Source: Ilumatobacteraceae bacterium
GTDB lineage: Bacteria; Actinomycetota; Acidimicrobiia; Acidimicrobiales; Ilumatobacteraceae
NCBI GenBank assembly: GCA_017859785.1
Contig: JAFMMJ010000013.1
Span: forward strand, 1 to 40,037
Length of the DNA stretch: 40,037 nt
Direction: 5' to 3'
The notes beneath the pieces are model-generated. The model saw nothing but the letters and a program-made list of their open reading frames with translations, made no database searches and had not been told where the DNA came from. A program made the translations under genes and the position numbers. Positions within the stretch are counted from its first letter, which is position 1. The number at the start of each line of letters is the position of its first letter. Shown here piece after piece: positions 1-8,302 of this stretch.

Positions 1-66
1 GCGCCTGCTCCGGCTCCCGCGCCTGCTTCCGCGCCGGCGCCTGCTCCGAGCCCTGCCCCGGCGGCG
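1..66 (+). repeat. Ala-Pro-rich low-complexity linker (first)
   Basis: Alternating GCN/CCN codons encode an APAPAP-type flexible linker upstream of the E3-binding domain. Such linkers give the swinging lipoyl arm reach. The codon repeat is imperfect, so this is protein-level low complexity and not a DNA regulatory repeat. Confidence 0.8.
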
Positions 67-1080
67 CCGACTCAGGCAGTGCGAGACAGCCGGTTGCTCT
101 CGCCAGTCGTGAGGCGACTCGTCAACGAGAACGGTCTCGACGTCGATGCGATCACTGGCACCGGCCCAGGAGGGCGCATCACCCGCGAGGACGTGCTCGA
201 TCACCTCGATAGCCGCAACTCCGGCGCGCCCGCCCCTGCACCAGTGCCGGCTCCAGCCCCGGCCCCCGCTCCTGTCCCGGCAGCGACTCCCGCTTCTGCG
301 CCGGCTCCTGCCCCTGCGGCGGCGCGAGCTCCCGCGGCTCACTCACCGGCGGAGGTGCTCGCCGGCGATCGCGACACGGTGGTTCCGTTGTCCAAGATCC
401 GACAGCTCACCGGCAGTCACATGGTGGAGAGCAAGTCCATCTCGCCGCACGCCTTCAGCGTGGTGGAGGTCGACTACTCCAACGTCGATGCGACCCGATC
501 GGCCGTGAAGGCCGAGTTCCGTGCCGCCGAGGGCTTCTCGCTCACCTACCTCCCGTTCGTCGCCCGCGCCATCGTCGACGCGCTCGCCGAGTTCCCGCAT
601 CTCAACGCGAGCGTCGATGGGGACCGTCTCGTGGTGCACGGCTACGTCGACCTCGGCATCGCGGTGGATCTCGATCACGAGGGACTCCTCGCCCCGGTGG
701 TCCGCAGCGCCGAGGCGAAGCGTCTCCGAGCGATCGCGCGCGAGATCCGCGACCTGGCGGATCGCGCGAAAGCGCGCCGGCTCAGCCCCGATGAGATCCA
801 AGGCGGCACGTTCACCATCTCGAACAACGGCTCAGCCGGTTCGGTGCTGACGATGCCGATCATCAACCAGCCTCAGGTCGGCATCATCTCGACCGACGCG
901 GTCGTCCGTAGGCCAGTCGTGGCCGCGATGGCCGATGGTGGAGAGGCGATCGTGATCCACCCCGTTGGCAATCTCGCCATGAGCTGGGATCACCGCGCCT
1001 TCGACGGCGCGTACGCGGCGGGCTTCCTGAAGCGGGTGAAGCAGATCCTCGAGACCCGGGACTGGTCGGCGGAACTCTGA
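1..1080 (+). CDS. 2-oxoacid dehydrogenase E2 (dihydrolipoamide acyltransferase), 5' partial
   Basis: Core acyltransferase of a pyruvate, 2-oxoglutarate or branched-chain 2-oxoacid dehydrogenase complex; it moves the acyl group from lipoyl-lysine to CoA. The frame is open from base 1, so the N-terminal lipoyl domain(s) lie outside the window; the GTG at 79 is an internal codon. Visible in order: an Ala-Pro linker (1-66), the peripheral E3-binding domain (about 85-204, SRLLSPVVRRL...GPGGRITREDV), a second Ala-Pro linker (about 220-345) and the catalytic domain (about 370-1075) with the HRAFDG motif (HxxxDG) at 991-1008. The stop is 1 base before the lipB-lipA fusion gene, so E2 and the enzyme that lipoylates it are probably co-transcribed. 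The substrate class cannot be decided from this fragment. Confidence 0.93.
   Translation, partial: APAPAPAPASAPAPAPSPAPAAPTQAVRDSRLLSPVVRRLVNENGLDVDAITGTGPGGRITREDVLDHLDSRNSGAPAPAPVPAPAPAPAPVPAATPASAPAPAPAAARAPAAHSPAEVLAGDRDTVVPLSKIRQLTGSHMVESKSISPHAFSVVEVDYSNVDATRSAVKAEFRAAEGFSLTYLPFVARAIVDALAEFPHLNASVDGDRLVVHGYVDLGIAVDLDHEGLLAPVVRSAEAKRLRAIAREIRDLADRAKARRLSPDEIQGGTFTISNNGSAGSVLTMPIINQPQVGIISTDAVVRRPVVAAMADGGEAIVIHPVGNLAMSWDHRAFDGAYAAGFLKRVKQILETRDWSAEL
220..345 (+). repeat. Ala-Pro-rich low-complexity linker (second)
   Basis: A second stretch of about 40 residues, nearly all Ala and Pro with a few Val, Ser and Thr, lies between the E3-binding domain and the catalytic domain of E2. It is unusually long for this position in the family. 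Confidence 0.8.
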
Positions 1081-1081
1081 G

Positions 1082-2746
1082 ATGAGCGGTCCGCTCCGGG
1101 TGCGCTGGCTCGGACGAGTCGCCTACCGGGAGGCTCTCGACCTGCAGCGAAGGCTCTGCCACGAGGGCGTGGGGGAGCACCTGCTCCTGCTCGAACACGA
1201 CCACGTCTTCACCCACGGACGCCACGCCGATCTCGGGCGGAACCTTCTGTGCGACCCGGCGACCGTCGGCGCTGAGCTCGTTCCGGTCGATCGTGGGGGT
1301 GACATCACCTACCACGGTCCGGGCCAGCTCACGGGCTACCCGATTGTCACGACCGAGAGCGGCAAGGGCTCCCTCGATCACGTTCGCCGGGTCGAAGGGG
1401 TGGTGATCGACGCTCTGGCTCACCTCGGGTTGAGCGCCGGACGACTCGATGGGTATCCCGGCGTCTGGATCGACGCTGATGGCGCCAACCCGCGGAAGAT
1501 CGCCGCGGTTGGGGTTCGGATCTCCCACGGGCGGAGCATGCATGGGTTCAACCTGAACCTCTCGACCGACATGGACTACCTGCGGCGCCACATCATCGCC
1601 TGCGGGATCGACGATCGCCCGGTCACCAGCCTCCACGAAGAGGGCGTCGACGTCGACATGCGCGCCCTGGTCGATGCCGTCGCGGAAGTCGCCGGTCGTC
1701 ATTTCGGCGACGGGCGAATCGAACGGCAGGACATCGTCTGGAGGCGCAGCACCGATGACCTCGCGCCGTTCTCTCGTGGAGCTGGCCCCGGTGCTCTCTC
1801 CCGATTGAGCGTCCGGGCTGGCGAGGCTGGGCTCGCCGAGGGGCTCAACATCGAGTCGCGAAAGCCGGAGTGGCTTCGTCCGGTCGTTCGTCACGGGGAG
1901 GAGGTTCTGGCCTTACGTCGCACGTTGCGCTCGCTCGACCTCGTCACCGTCTGTGAGGACGCGGGATGCCCGAATCTCTCGGAGTGCTGGTCGGAGGGCA
2001 CCGCGACCTTCATGGTGCTCGGCGAGCGGTGCACACGGGCTTGTGGCTTCTGCCTGGTCGACACCCGCCGTCCTGAGGCCCCCGCCGTGGACGAACCCGA
2101 CCGGGTCGCGGAGGCGGTGTCGAGAATGGGGTTGGATCATGCGGTGTTGACCATGGTCGCCCGAGACGACCTCGATGATGGGGGGCTCGGTCACGTCGCG
2201 CGGTGTGTCCGCGCGATACGTGAAGCCGCCCCGTCGACGACCGTGGAGACGCTCATCTCCGATGCCGGAGGCGACGCCGATGCGCTCGCCATGCTGTTCG
2301 CCGCGCGTCCCGACGTTCTCAACCACAATGTCGAGACGGTCGCGCGACTGCAGCGAGCCGTTCGCCCCTCGGCGGGCTATGCCCGAAGTCTTACGGTCCT
2401 CGCTCGCGCCGCCGAGGCCGACCTCGTGACCAAGTCCGGGATCATGCTCGGAATCGGAGAGGAGGAGCGCGAGATCGAAGGATGCCTCGCTGACCTCGCC
2501 GCGGTCGGTGTCTCGATCGTCACCCTCGGCCAATACCTGCGCCCCACCTCGAACCACCTTGCTGTTGACCGCTGGGTCGAGCCGGCCGAGTTTGTGCACT
2601 GGGCCGAGGTGGCGAAGGGCCTCGGCATCCGTCATGTGGAGTCGAGCCCCCTCACCCGGTCGAGTCACCACGCAGGAGAGGCAGCCCGCGCCGCGGGCGT
2701 CGTTCCGGTGTCCCTCGGCTCGCGCGCGGCTGGCGCTCCTGCTTGA
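1082..2746 (+). CDS. lipB-lipA: LipB-LipA fusion: octanoyltransferase and lipoyl synthase in one protein
   Basis: A 554-aa protein containing both steps of de novo lipoylation. Residues 1-220 are LipB, which moves octanoyl from ACP to the target lysine: RGGDITYHGPGQL at 71-83, the catalytic Lys139 (PRKIAAVG) and Cys174 (IIACGI). Residues about 255-540 are LipA, a radical SAM enzyme that inserts two sulfurs: auxiliary cluster cysteines C291/C296/C302 (C-x4-C-x5-C), radical SAM motif CTRACGFC at 317-324, then LNHNVETV and QYLRPT. The C-terminal serine motif is RSSHHA (526-531) where most LipA have RSSYHA. A linker of about 35 residues (220-255) joins the halves, with no stop or frameshift. Each half is near the usual family length, so this is a full fusion and not two remnants. 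The ATG follows the E2 stop by 1 base. Confidence 0.95.
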   Translation: MSGPLRVRWLGRVAYREALDLQRRLCHEGVGEHLLLLEHDHVFTHGRHADLGRNLLCDPATVGAELVPVDRGGDITYHGPGQLTGYPIVTTESGKGSLDHVRRVEGVVIDALAHLGLSAGRLDGYPGVWIDADGANPRKIAAVGVRISHGRSMHGFNLNLSTDMDYLRRHIIACGIDDRPVTSLHEEGVDVDMRALVDAVAEVAGRHFGDGRIERQDIVWRRSTDDLAPFSRGAGPGALSRLSVRAGEAGLAEGLNIESRKPEWLRPVVRHGEEVLALRRTLRSLDLVTVCEDAGCPNLSECWSEGTATFMVLGERCTRACGFCLVDTRRPEAPAVDEPDRVAEAVSRMGLDHAVLTMVARDDLDDGGLGHVARCVRAIREAAPSTTVETLISDAGGDADALAMLFAARPDVLNHNVETVARLQRAVRPSAGYARSLTVLARAAEADLVTKSGIMLGIGEEEREIEGCLADLAAVGVSIVTLGQYLRPTSNHLAVDRWVEPAEFVHWAEVAKGLGIRHVESSPLTRSSHHAGEAARAAGVVPVSLGSRAAGAPA

Positions 2747-2754
2747 CTGTCGCC

Positions 2755-3867
2755 ATGGCGTCCGCGCACCTCGATCCAGCCCTGATCGCTGCCCGTCTCG
2801 ACCGCGCTCGAGCGGCGATGCGCTCCCATGGCGTCGAGGCACTCCTCGTCTCGGTTGGGCGCGATCTTCCGTATCTCGCCGGCTACGAAGCCATGCCTCT
2901 CGAACGGGTCACGATGCTCGTGGTGCTTCCCGATGGTGAGGCCAGCCTGGTGGTGCCAGCGCTCGAGGCAGCGAGGGTCACCGAGATGCCCGGGGCGTTC
3001 TCGATCGTTCCTTGGCACGAGACCGACGACGCCATCGGTGTGATCGCCGGCCTGCTCGGAACTCGTCGTCGCGTCGCCATCGGCGACCAGATGTGGGCGC
3101 GCTTCCTTGTTGAGCTCCTCGAGCGGATGCCCGATCTCAGCGTGCTGCGCGCCGTGGACGTCGTCGGCGATCTGCGGATCGTGAAGGACGACGCCGAGAT
3201 CGACGCACTAGCGGCCGCCGGCTCGGCCGTCGACGGCATCGCGGCGGAACTTCAGGCGGGACGCATTCCGCTGCTCGGGCGAACTGAGGCCGAGGTGTCG
3301 GCCGACCTGTCGCGGCGCATCCTCGACGCAGGGCACGAGCGGGTGAACTTCGCGATCGTCGCTACCGGCCCGAACGCGGCGAGCCCGCATCATCATCCTG
3401 GTCCCCGAGTCATCGAGGAGGGCGACCTCGTGCTCTGTGATTTCGGCGGGACGATGGCCGGATACTGCTCGGACATCACACGCTGTGTGGTCGTCGGTGA
3501 CCCTGATCCTGAGGTGGTCGAGGCGTGGGCGGTGCTTCGAGCCGCTCAGCAGGCGGCGGTCGAGGCGGCAGTCATCGGCACGCCGTGTGAGGAGGTCGAC
3601 CGCGCCGCAAGACGCGTGATCACCGAAGCCGGCTATGGCGAGTACTTCATCCATCGGACCGGACACGGGATCGGGATGGAGGAGCACGAGGACCCGTACA
3701 TGGTCGAGGGGAACTCACGTCCGCTGGTCGCTGGGCACGCCTTCAGTGTCGAGCCGGGCATCTACGTGCCCGGACGCTGGGGAATGCGACTCGAGGACAT
3801 CGTGGTCGCCACCGAGCAGGGTCCGCGTCGGTTGAACCGCGCTGACCACGCCCTCGCCTTCGTCTGA
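2755..3867 (+). CDS. M24 family metallopeptidase (Xaa-Pro aminopeptidase/prolidase-like)
   Basis: A 370-aa two-domain 'pita-bread' peptidase that removes N-terminal residues next to proline or splits Xaa-Pro dipeptides. A creatinase-like N-terminal domain (about 10-140) precedes the M24 catalytic domain. All five metal ligands are visible: D229 (LCDFGG), D240 (CSDITR), H304 (RTGHGIG), E333 (SVEPGIY) and E347 (RLEDIV), plus HHHPGP at 212-217. I chose ATG 2755, 8 bases after the lipB-lipA stop; a TTG at 2743 overlapping that stop is the alternative. No signal peptide is seen, so it should be cytoplasmic. It is likely co-transcribed with the E2/lipoylation genes, although no functional link is known. 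Exact substrate cannot be assigned. Confidence 0.9.
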   Translation: MASAHLDPALIAARLDRARAAMRSHGVEALLVSVGRDLPYLAGYEAMPLERVTMLVVLPDGEASLVVPALEAARVTEMPGAFSIVPWHETDDAIGVIAGLLGTRRRVAIGDQMWARFLVELLERMPDLSVLRAVDVVGDLRIVKDDAEIDALAAAGSAVDGIAAELQAGRIPLLGRTEAEVSADLSRRILDAGHERVNFAIVATGPNAASPHHHPGPRVIEEGDLVLCDFGGTMAGYCSDITRCVVVGDPDPEVVEAWAVLRAAQQAAVEAAVIGTPCEEVDRAARRVITEAGYGEYFIHRTGHGIGMEEHEDPYMVEGNSRPLVAGHAFSVEPGIYVPGRWGMRLEDIVVATEQGPRRLNRADHALAFV

Positions 3868-3873
3868 TCGGGC

Positions 3874-4482
3874 TCAGCGGGTGGCGAGCAGTGACTCGTC
3901 GGCGCGATCCTCGTAAGTCACAAGGTCGATGGTGAGGTCGGCCCCGTCGTAGCCGGCGAGCACCCCCGAGGGGAGCGCGCAGTAGGACTTGTCGCCGCCA
4001 ACCACCGGCACCGCCACACAACGCGCGGTCAGGCCAGCGACCGAGTAGTCGGTCACGGTGCCCGGACCGATCGAGCGGTTGGCATCGGTTCTCAGGCGGT
4101 TCTCCATCGCCCGCGACCAGAACTGGTGGGTGACCTGCACATCGCTGATCGCGGCGTCGTTGATGCCGCTCTCGCAGGAGGCTTCGATGAGGTCGCAGGT
4201 CGCGGTTCGCTCGCCGTCGACGAGGAATCGGGTGTGGCCGACGGTGATCGAGCGGCGGGAGCCGCTCTGGGTGACGACCGCTGGGGTCGTCGCCCCTCCG
4301 AATTTCGTGAAGATGAGATACGACGCGGTGAATTCGGCGGAGTCCGCCCCAGCCATGAGGTTGAGGACCTCGCGGGACCCTGGGTCGGCGACCGGGGGAG
4401 TGTCGACCAACGTGGGGCGAGGTCCGGTGGCGCATCCGGTCACAATCGCCACTGCGGCGAGCAAGGCGAAGCGATGACCCAT
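3874..4482 (-). CDS. putative lipoprotein of unknown function
   Basis: A 202-aa protein with a lipoprotein signal: an Ala/Val-rich hydrophobic stretch then VTGC, so Cys17 would be lipidated and the protein anchored outside the membrane. I recognise no domain in the mature part; it has several cysteines (CDLIEASCES, TARC, SYCALP) that could form disulfides. It converges with the M24 peptidase (6 bases between stops) and diverges from the membrane protein at 4519. A -10-like TAGCCT lies 9 bases before the ATG, which fits a leaderless transcript. Confidence 0.75.
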   Translation of the reverse strand: MGHRFALLAAVAIVTGCATGPRPTLVDTPPVADPGSREVLNLMAGADSAEFTASYLIFTKFGGATTPAVVTQSGSRRSITVGHTRFLVDGERTATCDLIEASCESGINDAAISDVQVTHQFWSRAMENRLRTDANRSIGPGTVTDYSVAGLTARCVAVPVVGGDKSYCALPSGVLAGYDGADLTIDLVTYEDRADESLLATR

Positions 4483-4491
4483 CCCGTCCGA

Positions 4492-4510
4492 AGGCTACGG
4501 GCAGTACCCT
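4492..4510. promoter_or_regulatory. back-to-back leaderless promoters (divergent)
   Basis: Minus-strand -10 TAGCCT (complement of 4492-4497) serves the lipoprotein gene starting at 4482; plus-strand -10 TACCCT (4505-4510) is 8 bases before GTG 4519. Only 7 bases separate the two boxes, so polymerase can probably occupy only one at a time. No Shine-Dalgarno sequence is visible for either gene. Predicted from sequence only. Confidence 0.6.
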
Positions 4511-4518
4511 CCGCCGAC

Positions 4519-5385
4519 GTGATCCGTCTCGACGCCGCGACCGTCGCACTCCAGTGGTCGGTCGGTGGGATGGCGATGTGCTGGTTCACCACTCGCCGCC
4601 GCGTGGTGGGCGTCGGCTACGGATGGCTCCTTCGCGGCGTCTATGCCGCGCTCGCTGCTCTCGGGCTTGCGGCCGGCCTGCGCACCGAAGGGTTCGGTGT
4701 TCGTGAGTTGTCCGCTGCGGCGGTCGTCATCGCGTGTTGCGCGGTGCTCGCGGTGTCAATCGTCCGTCGTCACGCCGGAGTGGCGCTGGCCGAGGCCGAG
4801 CACGACCGTCGGTCGGCGAGGGTCGCGGCCATGACGGGAATCGAGCGGGGATCCGAACGTGGCTCGACTCGAGGTTCCGAGTTCCCCCCGCTGCTCGACC
4901 TCGTTCCCGTCGCACTTGGCGTGATCGGGCTCATCGCCGGTGCGTACTCAGCCGTTGACGGCTCGGGCTCGGACGAAGTGGTGTCGGTCCTGAGGGTGTT
5001 GGTCGGGGCCCTGTTTCTTGGCGCGGTCACCGATGCCATGTTGCTCGGGCATTGGTACCTCGTTCAGCCGGGCCTGCCTCGGTCGCTCCTCAACGAGATC
5101 GTGGGCGCTCTCGGCGCCCTCTGGCCGGCCGAACTCGTCGTGATGCTGCTGCCAACCGGGATGTTGAGCGTGCTGTCGGGTTCGGTGGACGACGGATGGG
5201 GTGGCCAACTCGGCTGGTTCTGGCTCGCGTGCACGATCACGACGATCGTCCTGGTGTTCGTCACGCGGGCAGCGCTCAGGGAGCGTCAGTACTCCGCGGT
5301 GATGGCCGCCACCGGCCTCCTCTACCTCGCGATTCTCACCGCGTTCGGCATGGATCTCGTGGCGCGAGCAGTGTTGGCCGGCTGA
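4519..5385 (+). CDS. polytopic membrane protein of unknown function
   Basis: A 288-aa protein with about seven or eight hydrophobic segments, e.g. LLRGVYAALAALGLAAGL, AAAVVIACCAVLAVSIV, VPVALGVIGLIAGAYSAV and WLACTITTIVLVFVTR. A charged loop rich in Arg, Ser and Glu (IERGSERGSTRGSEF) interrupts helices 2 and 3. I do not recognise the family. The open frame extends upstream to 4126 but that stretch is antisense to the lipoprotein; GTG 4519 with TACCCT 8 bases before it is the better start, and ATG 4474 is a second choice. It diverges from the lipoprotein gene and converges on the acyl-CoA synthetase at 5401. Confidence 0.75.
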   Translation: MIRLDAATVALQWSVGGMAMCWFTTRRRVVGVGYGWLLRGVYAALAALGLAAGLRTEGFGVRELSAAAVVIACCAVLAVSIVRRHAGVALAEAEHDRRSARVAAMTGIERGSERGSTRGSEFPPLLDLVPVALGVIGLIAGAYSAVDGSGSDEVVSVLRVLVGALFLGAVTDAMLLGHWYLVQPGLPRSLLNEIVGALGALWPAELVVMLLPTGMLSVLSGSVDDGWGGQLGWFWLACTITTIVLVFVTRAALRERQYSAVMAATGLLYLAILTAFGMDLVARAVLAG

Positions 5386-5400
5386 CCGGCGAGAGCGTGC

Positions 5401-6936
5401 TCAGTTGACCTGTCGGTCGTGGCCCTCCCAGAAGGGCTGGCGCAACTTGAACTTCTGGAGCTTGCCGGTTGCGGTTCGAGCGAGCTCAGTGCGGAACTCG
5501 ACCTTCTTCGGGCACTTATAGCCGGCGAGTTTCGTGCGGGTCCACGAGATCACGTCCTCTTCCGAGAGCTCGGAGCCGGGGGTGGTGACAACGAGCGCGG
5601 TAACGAGCTCGCCCCACTTCTCGTCCGGGATGCCGATGACGGCGACCTCGGTCACCTCGGGATGCTGGAAGATCGCGTCCTCCACCTCGATTGAGGAGAC
5701 GTTCTCCCCTCCGGAGATGATGACGTCCTTCTTCCGGTCGGAGATCGTGACGTAGTTCGCCGCGTCGATCGACCCTCCGTCTCCGGTGTGGAAGAAGCCC
5801 TCACGGATCGCCTCGGCGGTCGACTCAGGCTGCTCCCAGTAGCCCTCCATGATCATGTTGCCTCGGGCGAGCACCTCGCCCTCGTGGTCGACATCCATCG
5901 TGCAGCCGATGACCGGGGCCCCGGCTCGGTTGAGCAGGGTGGCCCGCTCGCCCGCGGTGAGCGCGTCCCATTCGGCGCGGCCGCGGTTCATGGTGAGGAC
6001 GGGAGCGGTCTCGGTGAGCCCGTAAATCTGAACGAACTCCCAGCCGAGCTCCGTTTCGCATCGCTCGATCGTGCGCGTGGGAGGCGGCGCGCCCGCCACC
6101 ACGATTCGAACGCGACCGGCACCGGGAATCGGGCCCTTCCAGTCGGCGGCGGCATCCAGAATCATGTTCAGCACGGCCGGAGCGCCGCACATGAGCGTGA
6201 CCCCCTCCGCCTCGACCCGTCGGAGGATCTCAGCACCGTCGATTTTGCGGATGATGACGTGGCGCGCCCCCATGCCGGTGACCGCGTAGAGCATGCCCCA
6301 GCCGTTGCAATGGAACTGCGGCAGGGTGTGCAGATAGACGTCGCGGTCACTAACTCCCATATGCCAGCCGAAGACGGCTGCGTTCAGCCACACGTTGCGA
6401 TGGGTGAGCTGCACCCCCTTCGGCCTCGCGGTCGTTCCGGATGTGTAGTTGATGGTGGCGGTCGCGTCCTCGTCGGGCTCCCACGCCTGAGGCTCGATGT
6501 CGAAGCGCATGAGCTTCGCGTCGGTTTCGGCTCCGATGGTCCACTTCATCTCGCATTCGACGGACGCCAATGCCTCCTCGAGTTCGGGGTCGACGAGCAG
6601 AATGCGGGCACCGGAGTGCTCCACGATGTAGGAGACCTCTTCTGCGACAAGGCGGAAGTTGACCGGCACAAGGATTCTCCCTGAGCCCGACACCCCGAAG
6701 AGGGCGGTGAGCAGGCGCGCGGAGTTGTGCGAGACCATCGCCACCCGTTCTCCAGCGGCGATACCGAGGGCGTCGAGGCCGGCGGCAATCGCCCGGGCGC
6801 GACGTGCCATCTCGGCGTAGTCGAAGGACTCCCAAGACTCCGCGGGCTGATCGGGCTCGTCGACGACCGCCGTGCGGTCCGGGTAGACGAGTTCGGCTCG
6901 TCGAATGAAGTCGTTGACGGTCATCGGAACTTTCAC
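5401..6936 (-). CDS. acyl-CoA synthetase (AMP-binding, FadD-like)
   Basis: A 511-aa ATP-dependent acid:CoA ligase that activates a carboxylic acid as acyl-AMP and then acyl-CoA. AMP-binding P-loop motif INYTSGTTARPKG, then QIYGLTET (A5), FHTGDGGSI (A7), ISDRKKDVIISGGENVSS (hinge) and the C-terminal catalytic lysine in TATGKLQK. The motif set and length match the medium/long-chain or aryl-acid AMP-ligase branch; substrate is unknown. I placed the start at GTG 6936 and not at the earlier TTG 6945, because TAGTTT ends 7 bases upstream of the GTG. It is a single gene, oriented away from the LLM flavoprotein gene. Confidence 0.92.
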   Translation of the reverse strand: MKVPMTVNDFIRRAELVYPDRTAVVDEPDQPAESWESFDYAEMARRARAIAAGLDALGIAAGERVAMVSHNSARLLTALFGVSGSGRILVPVNFRLVAEEVSYIVEHSGARILLVDPELEEALASVECEMKWTIGAETDAKLMRFDIEPQAWEPDEDATATINYTSGTTARPKGVQLTHRNVWLNAAVFGWHMGVSDRDVYLHTLPQFHCNGWGMLYAVTGMGARHVIIRKIDGAEILRRVEAEGVTLMCGAPAVLNMILDAAADWKGPIPGAGRVRIVVAGAPPPTRTIERCETELGWEFVQIYGLTETAPVLTMNRGRAEWDALTAGERATLLNRAGAPVIGCTMDVDHEGEVLARGNMIMEGYWEQPESTAEAIREGFFHTGDGGSIDAANYVTISDRKKDVIISGGENVSSIEVEDAIFQHPEVTEVAVIGIPDEKWGELVTALVVTTPGSELSEEDVISWTRTKLAGYKCPKKVEFRTELARTATGKLQKFKLRQPFWEGHDRQVN

Positions 6937-6943
6937 GGCCGCC

Positions 6944-6949
6944 AAACTA
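6944..6949 (-). promoter_or_regulatory. -10 box of a leaderless promoter (acyl-CoA synthetase)
   Basis: TAGTTT on the minus strand, 7 bases before GTG 6936, matches the TANNNT pattern seen before many genes here. No ribosome-binding site is visible. Confidence 0.55.
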
Positions 6950-7042
6950 GTCGGCGGCTCTGTGGGCGGTGACGGTCGTCACGGTGCGACTGCTGGCGGG
7001 CGACCTCGAGGGCCCGAGTCCGGTCGATGGGCGGGCGGCACC

Positions 7043-7048
7043 TAGGGT
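7043..7048 (+). promoter_or_regulatory. -10 box of a leaderless promoter (LLM flavoprotein)
   Basis: TAGGGT lies 6 bases before ATG 7055, with no Shine-Dalgarno sequence between. No clear -35 box. Confidence 0.55.
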
Positions 7049-7054
7049 CGCGGC

Positions 7055-8035
7055 ATGGATCAACGCCGACCAGGTATGACCGTGCCGCTCCCCGGGCACC
7101 TCCACGCGCAGCGTGACCGTCTCTGCGAACTCGCCGACCTTGGCTACACGGATATCTGGAGCGCCGAGAGCGATGGCGCCGACGGGTTCACACCACTCGC
7201 GCTCGCCGCGGCGTGGGAACCGCGGCTGCGCCTCGGCACCGCGATCATCCCGGCGTACACCAGAGCGCCCGCGTGTATGGCCCAAAGCGCGGCGTCACTC
7301 GCCGACGCGGCACCCGGACGATTCGCCCTCGGCCTCGGGTCATCGAGCAATGTGATCGTCGAACGCTGGAACGGCATTCCGTTCGAGTACCCGTACCGTC
7401 GCGTTCGGGACATGGTGAGGTTCTTACGGGAAGCCTTCGCTGGTGAGAAGGTGTCGCGGAAGTTCGACACCTTCGAGGTGGATGGCTTCCGCCTCGGAGT
7501 GCGGCCCGAGGTGGCGCCGCCAGTGTTGGTGGCGGCGCTCCGTGAGCAGATGCTGGCGATGGCCGGTCGCGAGGCTGACGGGGTAATCATCAACTGGCTT
7601 GCTCCCGAGGACGTGCCGACGGTCGCCTCGGTGGTTCACGGCGCGGCGGGAGGCGAGGCCCGGGAGGTGGTCGCGAGGATCTTCGTCTGCCCGAGTGAAC
7701 GGGCCGAGGTAGTGCGAGAGGGCGCGCGCCGTGCCATCGCCGCGTACATGAACGTGCCGGTGTACGCCGCGTTTCAGGAGTGGCTCGGTCGGGGGGACGC
7801 GCTTCGGCCGATGTGGGAGGCCTGGGCGGCTGGTGACCGCAAGGGAGCGCTCGCGGTGATCCCCGACGAGGTGGTGGACGCCTTGGTGATCCACGGAAGC
7901 GCCGAGTATTGCCGGTCGCGGATCGCCGATTACTTCGATAACGGGGTGACGACCACCTCGCTTGCGATCCTTCCGCTTGATCCGGAACTCGATTTCTTCG
8001 AGGCCGTGCGCTCGCTCTCACCGAGCGCAGGCTGA
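7055..8035 (+). CDS. LLM-class (luciferase-like, probably F420-dependent) oxidoreductase
   Basis: A 326-aa TIM-barrel flavin/F420 oxidoreductase. Family features: ADLGYTDIWSAES near the N-terminus, LRLGTAIIPAYTRAP, SSLADAAPGRFALGLGSSS, and the late PPVLVAALREQMLAMAGREADGV strand-helix motif typical of F420-dependent actinobacterial LLM proteins. The cofactor (F420 or FMN) cannot be settled from sequence alone, but the G-(L/S)-G-S-S pattern and lineage favour F420. Reaction unknown; relatives reduce or oxidise diverse lipids, sugars and xenobiotics. It is monocistronic, with a leaderless-type start. Confidence 0.87.
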   Translation: MDQRRPGMTVPLPGHLHAQRDRLCELADLGYTDIWSAESDGADGFTPLALAAAWEPRLRLGTAIIPAYTRAPACMAQSAASLADAAPGRFALGLGSSSNVIVERWNGIPFEYPYRRVRDMVRFLREAFAGEKVSRKFDTFEVDGFRLGVRPEVAPPVLVAALREQMLAMAGREADGVIINWLAPEDVPTVASVVHGAAGGEAREVVARIFVCPSERAEVVREGARRAIAAYMNVPVYAAFQEWLGRGDALRPMWEAWAAGDRKGALAVIPDEVVDALVIHGSAEYCRSRIADYFDNGVTTTSLAILPLDPELDFFEAVRSLSPSAG

Positions 8036-8045
8036 GGCACTCGGT

Positions 8046-8270
8046 TTACGCCGCATCGCGGCTATCGAGCCGCTGCCGACGACGCTCCTCGAGCATGGCC
8101 CGGATCTCGGCGATATGCCGCATGCCGCGGCGACGGGTTTCGAGGTCGAGCCGCAAGCTGGGATCGAGCCGACTCGTGCCGAGCAGGCTGAGTTGCACCG
8201 GTTCCGGGAGCTGATCAGCGACCCCGTCGGCGTGACCCGCGCCCGTCTTGTGGATGGTCTGTGTTGCCAT
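8046..8270 (-). CDS. small conserved-looking hypothetical protein (74 aa)
   Basis: Starts MATQTIHKTG and ends in a strongly basic, probably helical tail (RHIAEIRAMLEERRRQRLDSRDAA). No transmembrane segment or cysteine. The LDLETRRRG...AMLEERR composition suggests a coiled-coil or nucleic-acid- or protein-binding peptide, but I do not recognise it. It follows the rhomboid gene after 32 bases on the same strand and may be the last gene of that operon; a CATGAT box 6 bases before its ATG could give it its own start. It fills what would otherwise be an empty 267-base gap. Confidence 0.6.
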   Translation of the reverse strand: MATQTIHKTGAGHADGVADQLPEPVQLSLLGTSRLDPSLRLDLETRRRGMRHIAEIRAMLEERRRQRLDSRDAA

Positions 8271-8302
8271 ATCCCCATCATGCGAAAGGGGTGTGACAGT
8301 CC

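Noticed and set aside
1-345. GC-rich repeats as tandem DNA repeats or a regulatory array
   Set aside because: The repeat is explained by Ala-Pro codons of the E2 linker.
884-1894. 336-aa minus-strand open frame opposite E2 and lipB
   Set aside because: Shadow of strongly supported plus-strand genes; composition is low-information Arg/Asp/Gly and no domain is visible.
4126-4518. Upstream extension of the membrane protein frame
   Set aside because: It is antisense to the lipoprotein gene with a clear lipobox; GTG 4519 has a -10 box 8 bases upstream.
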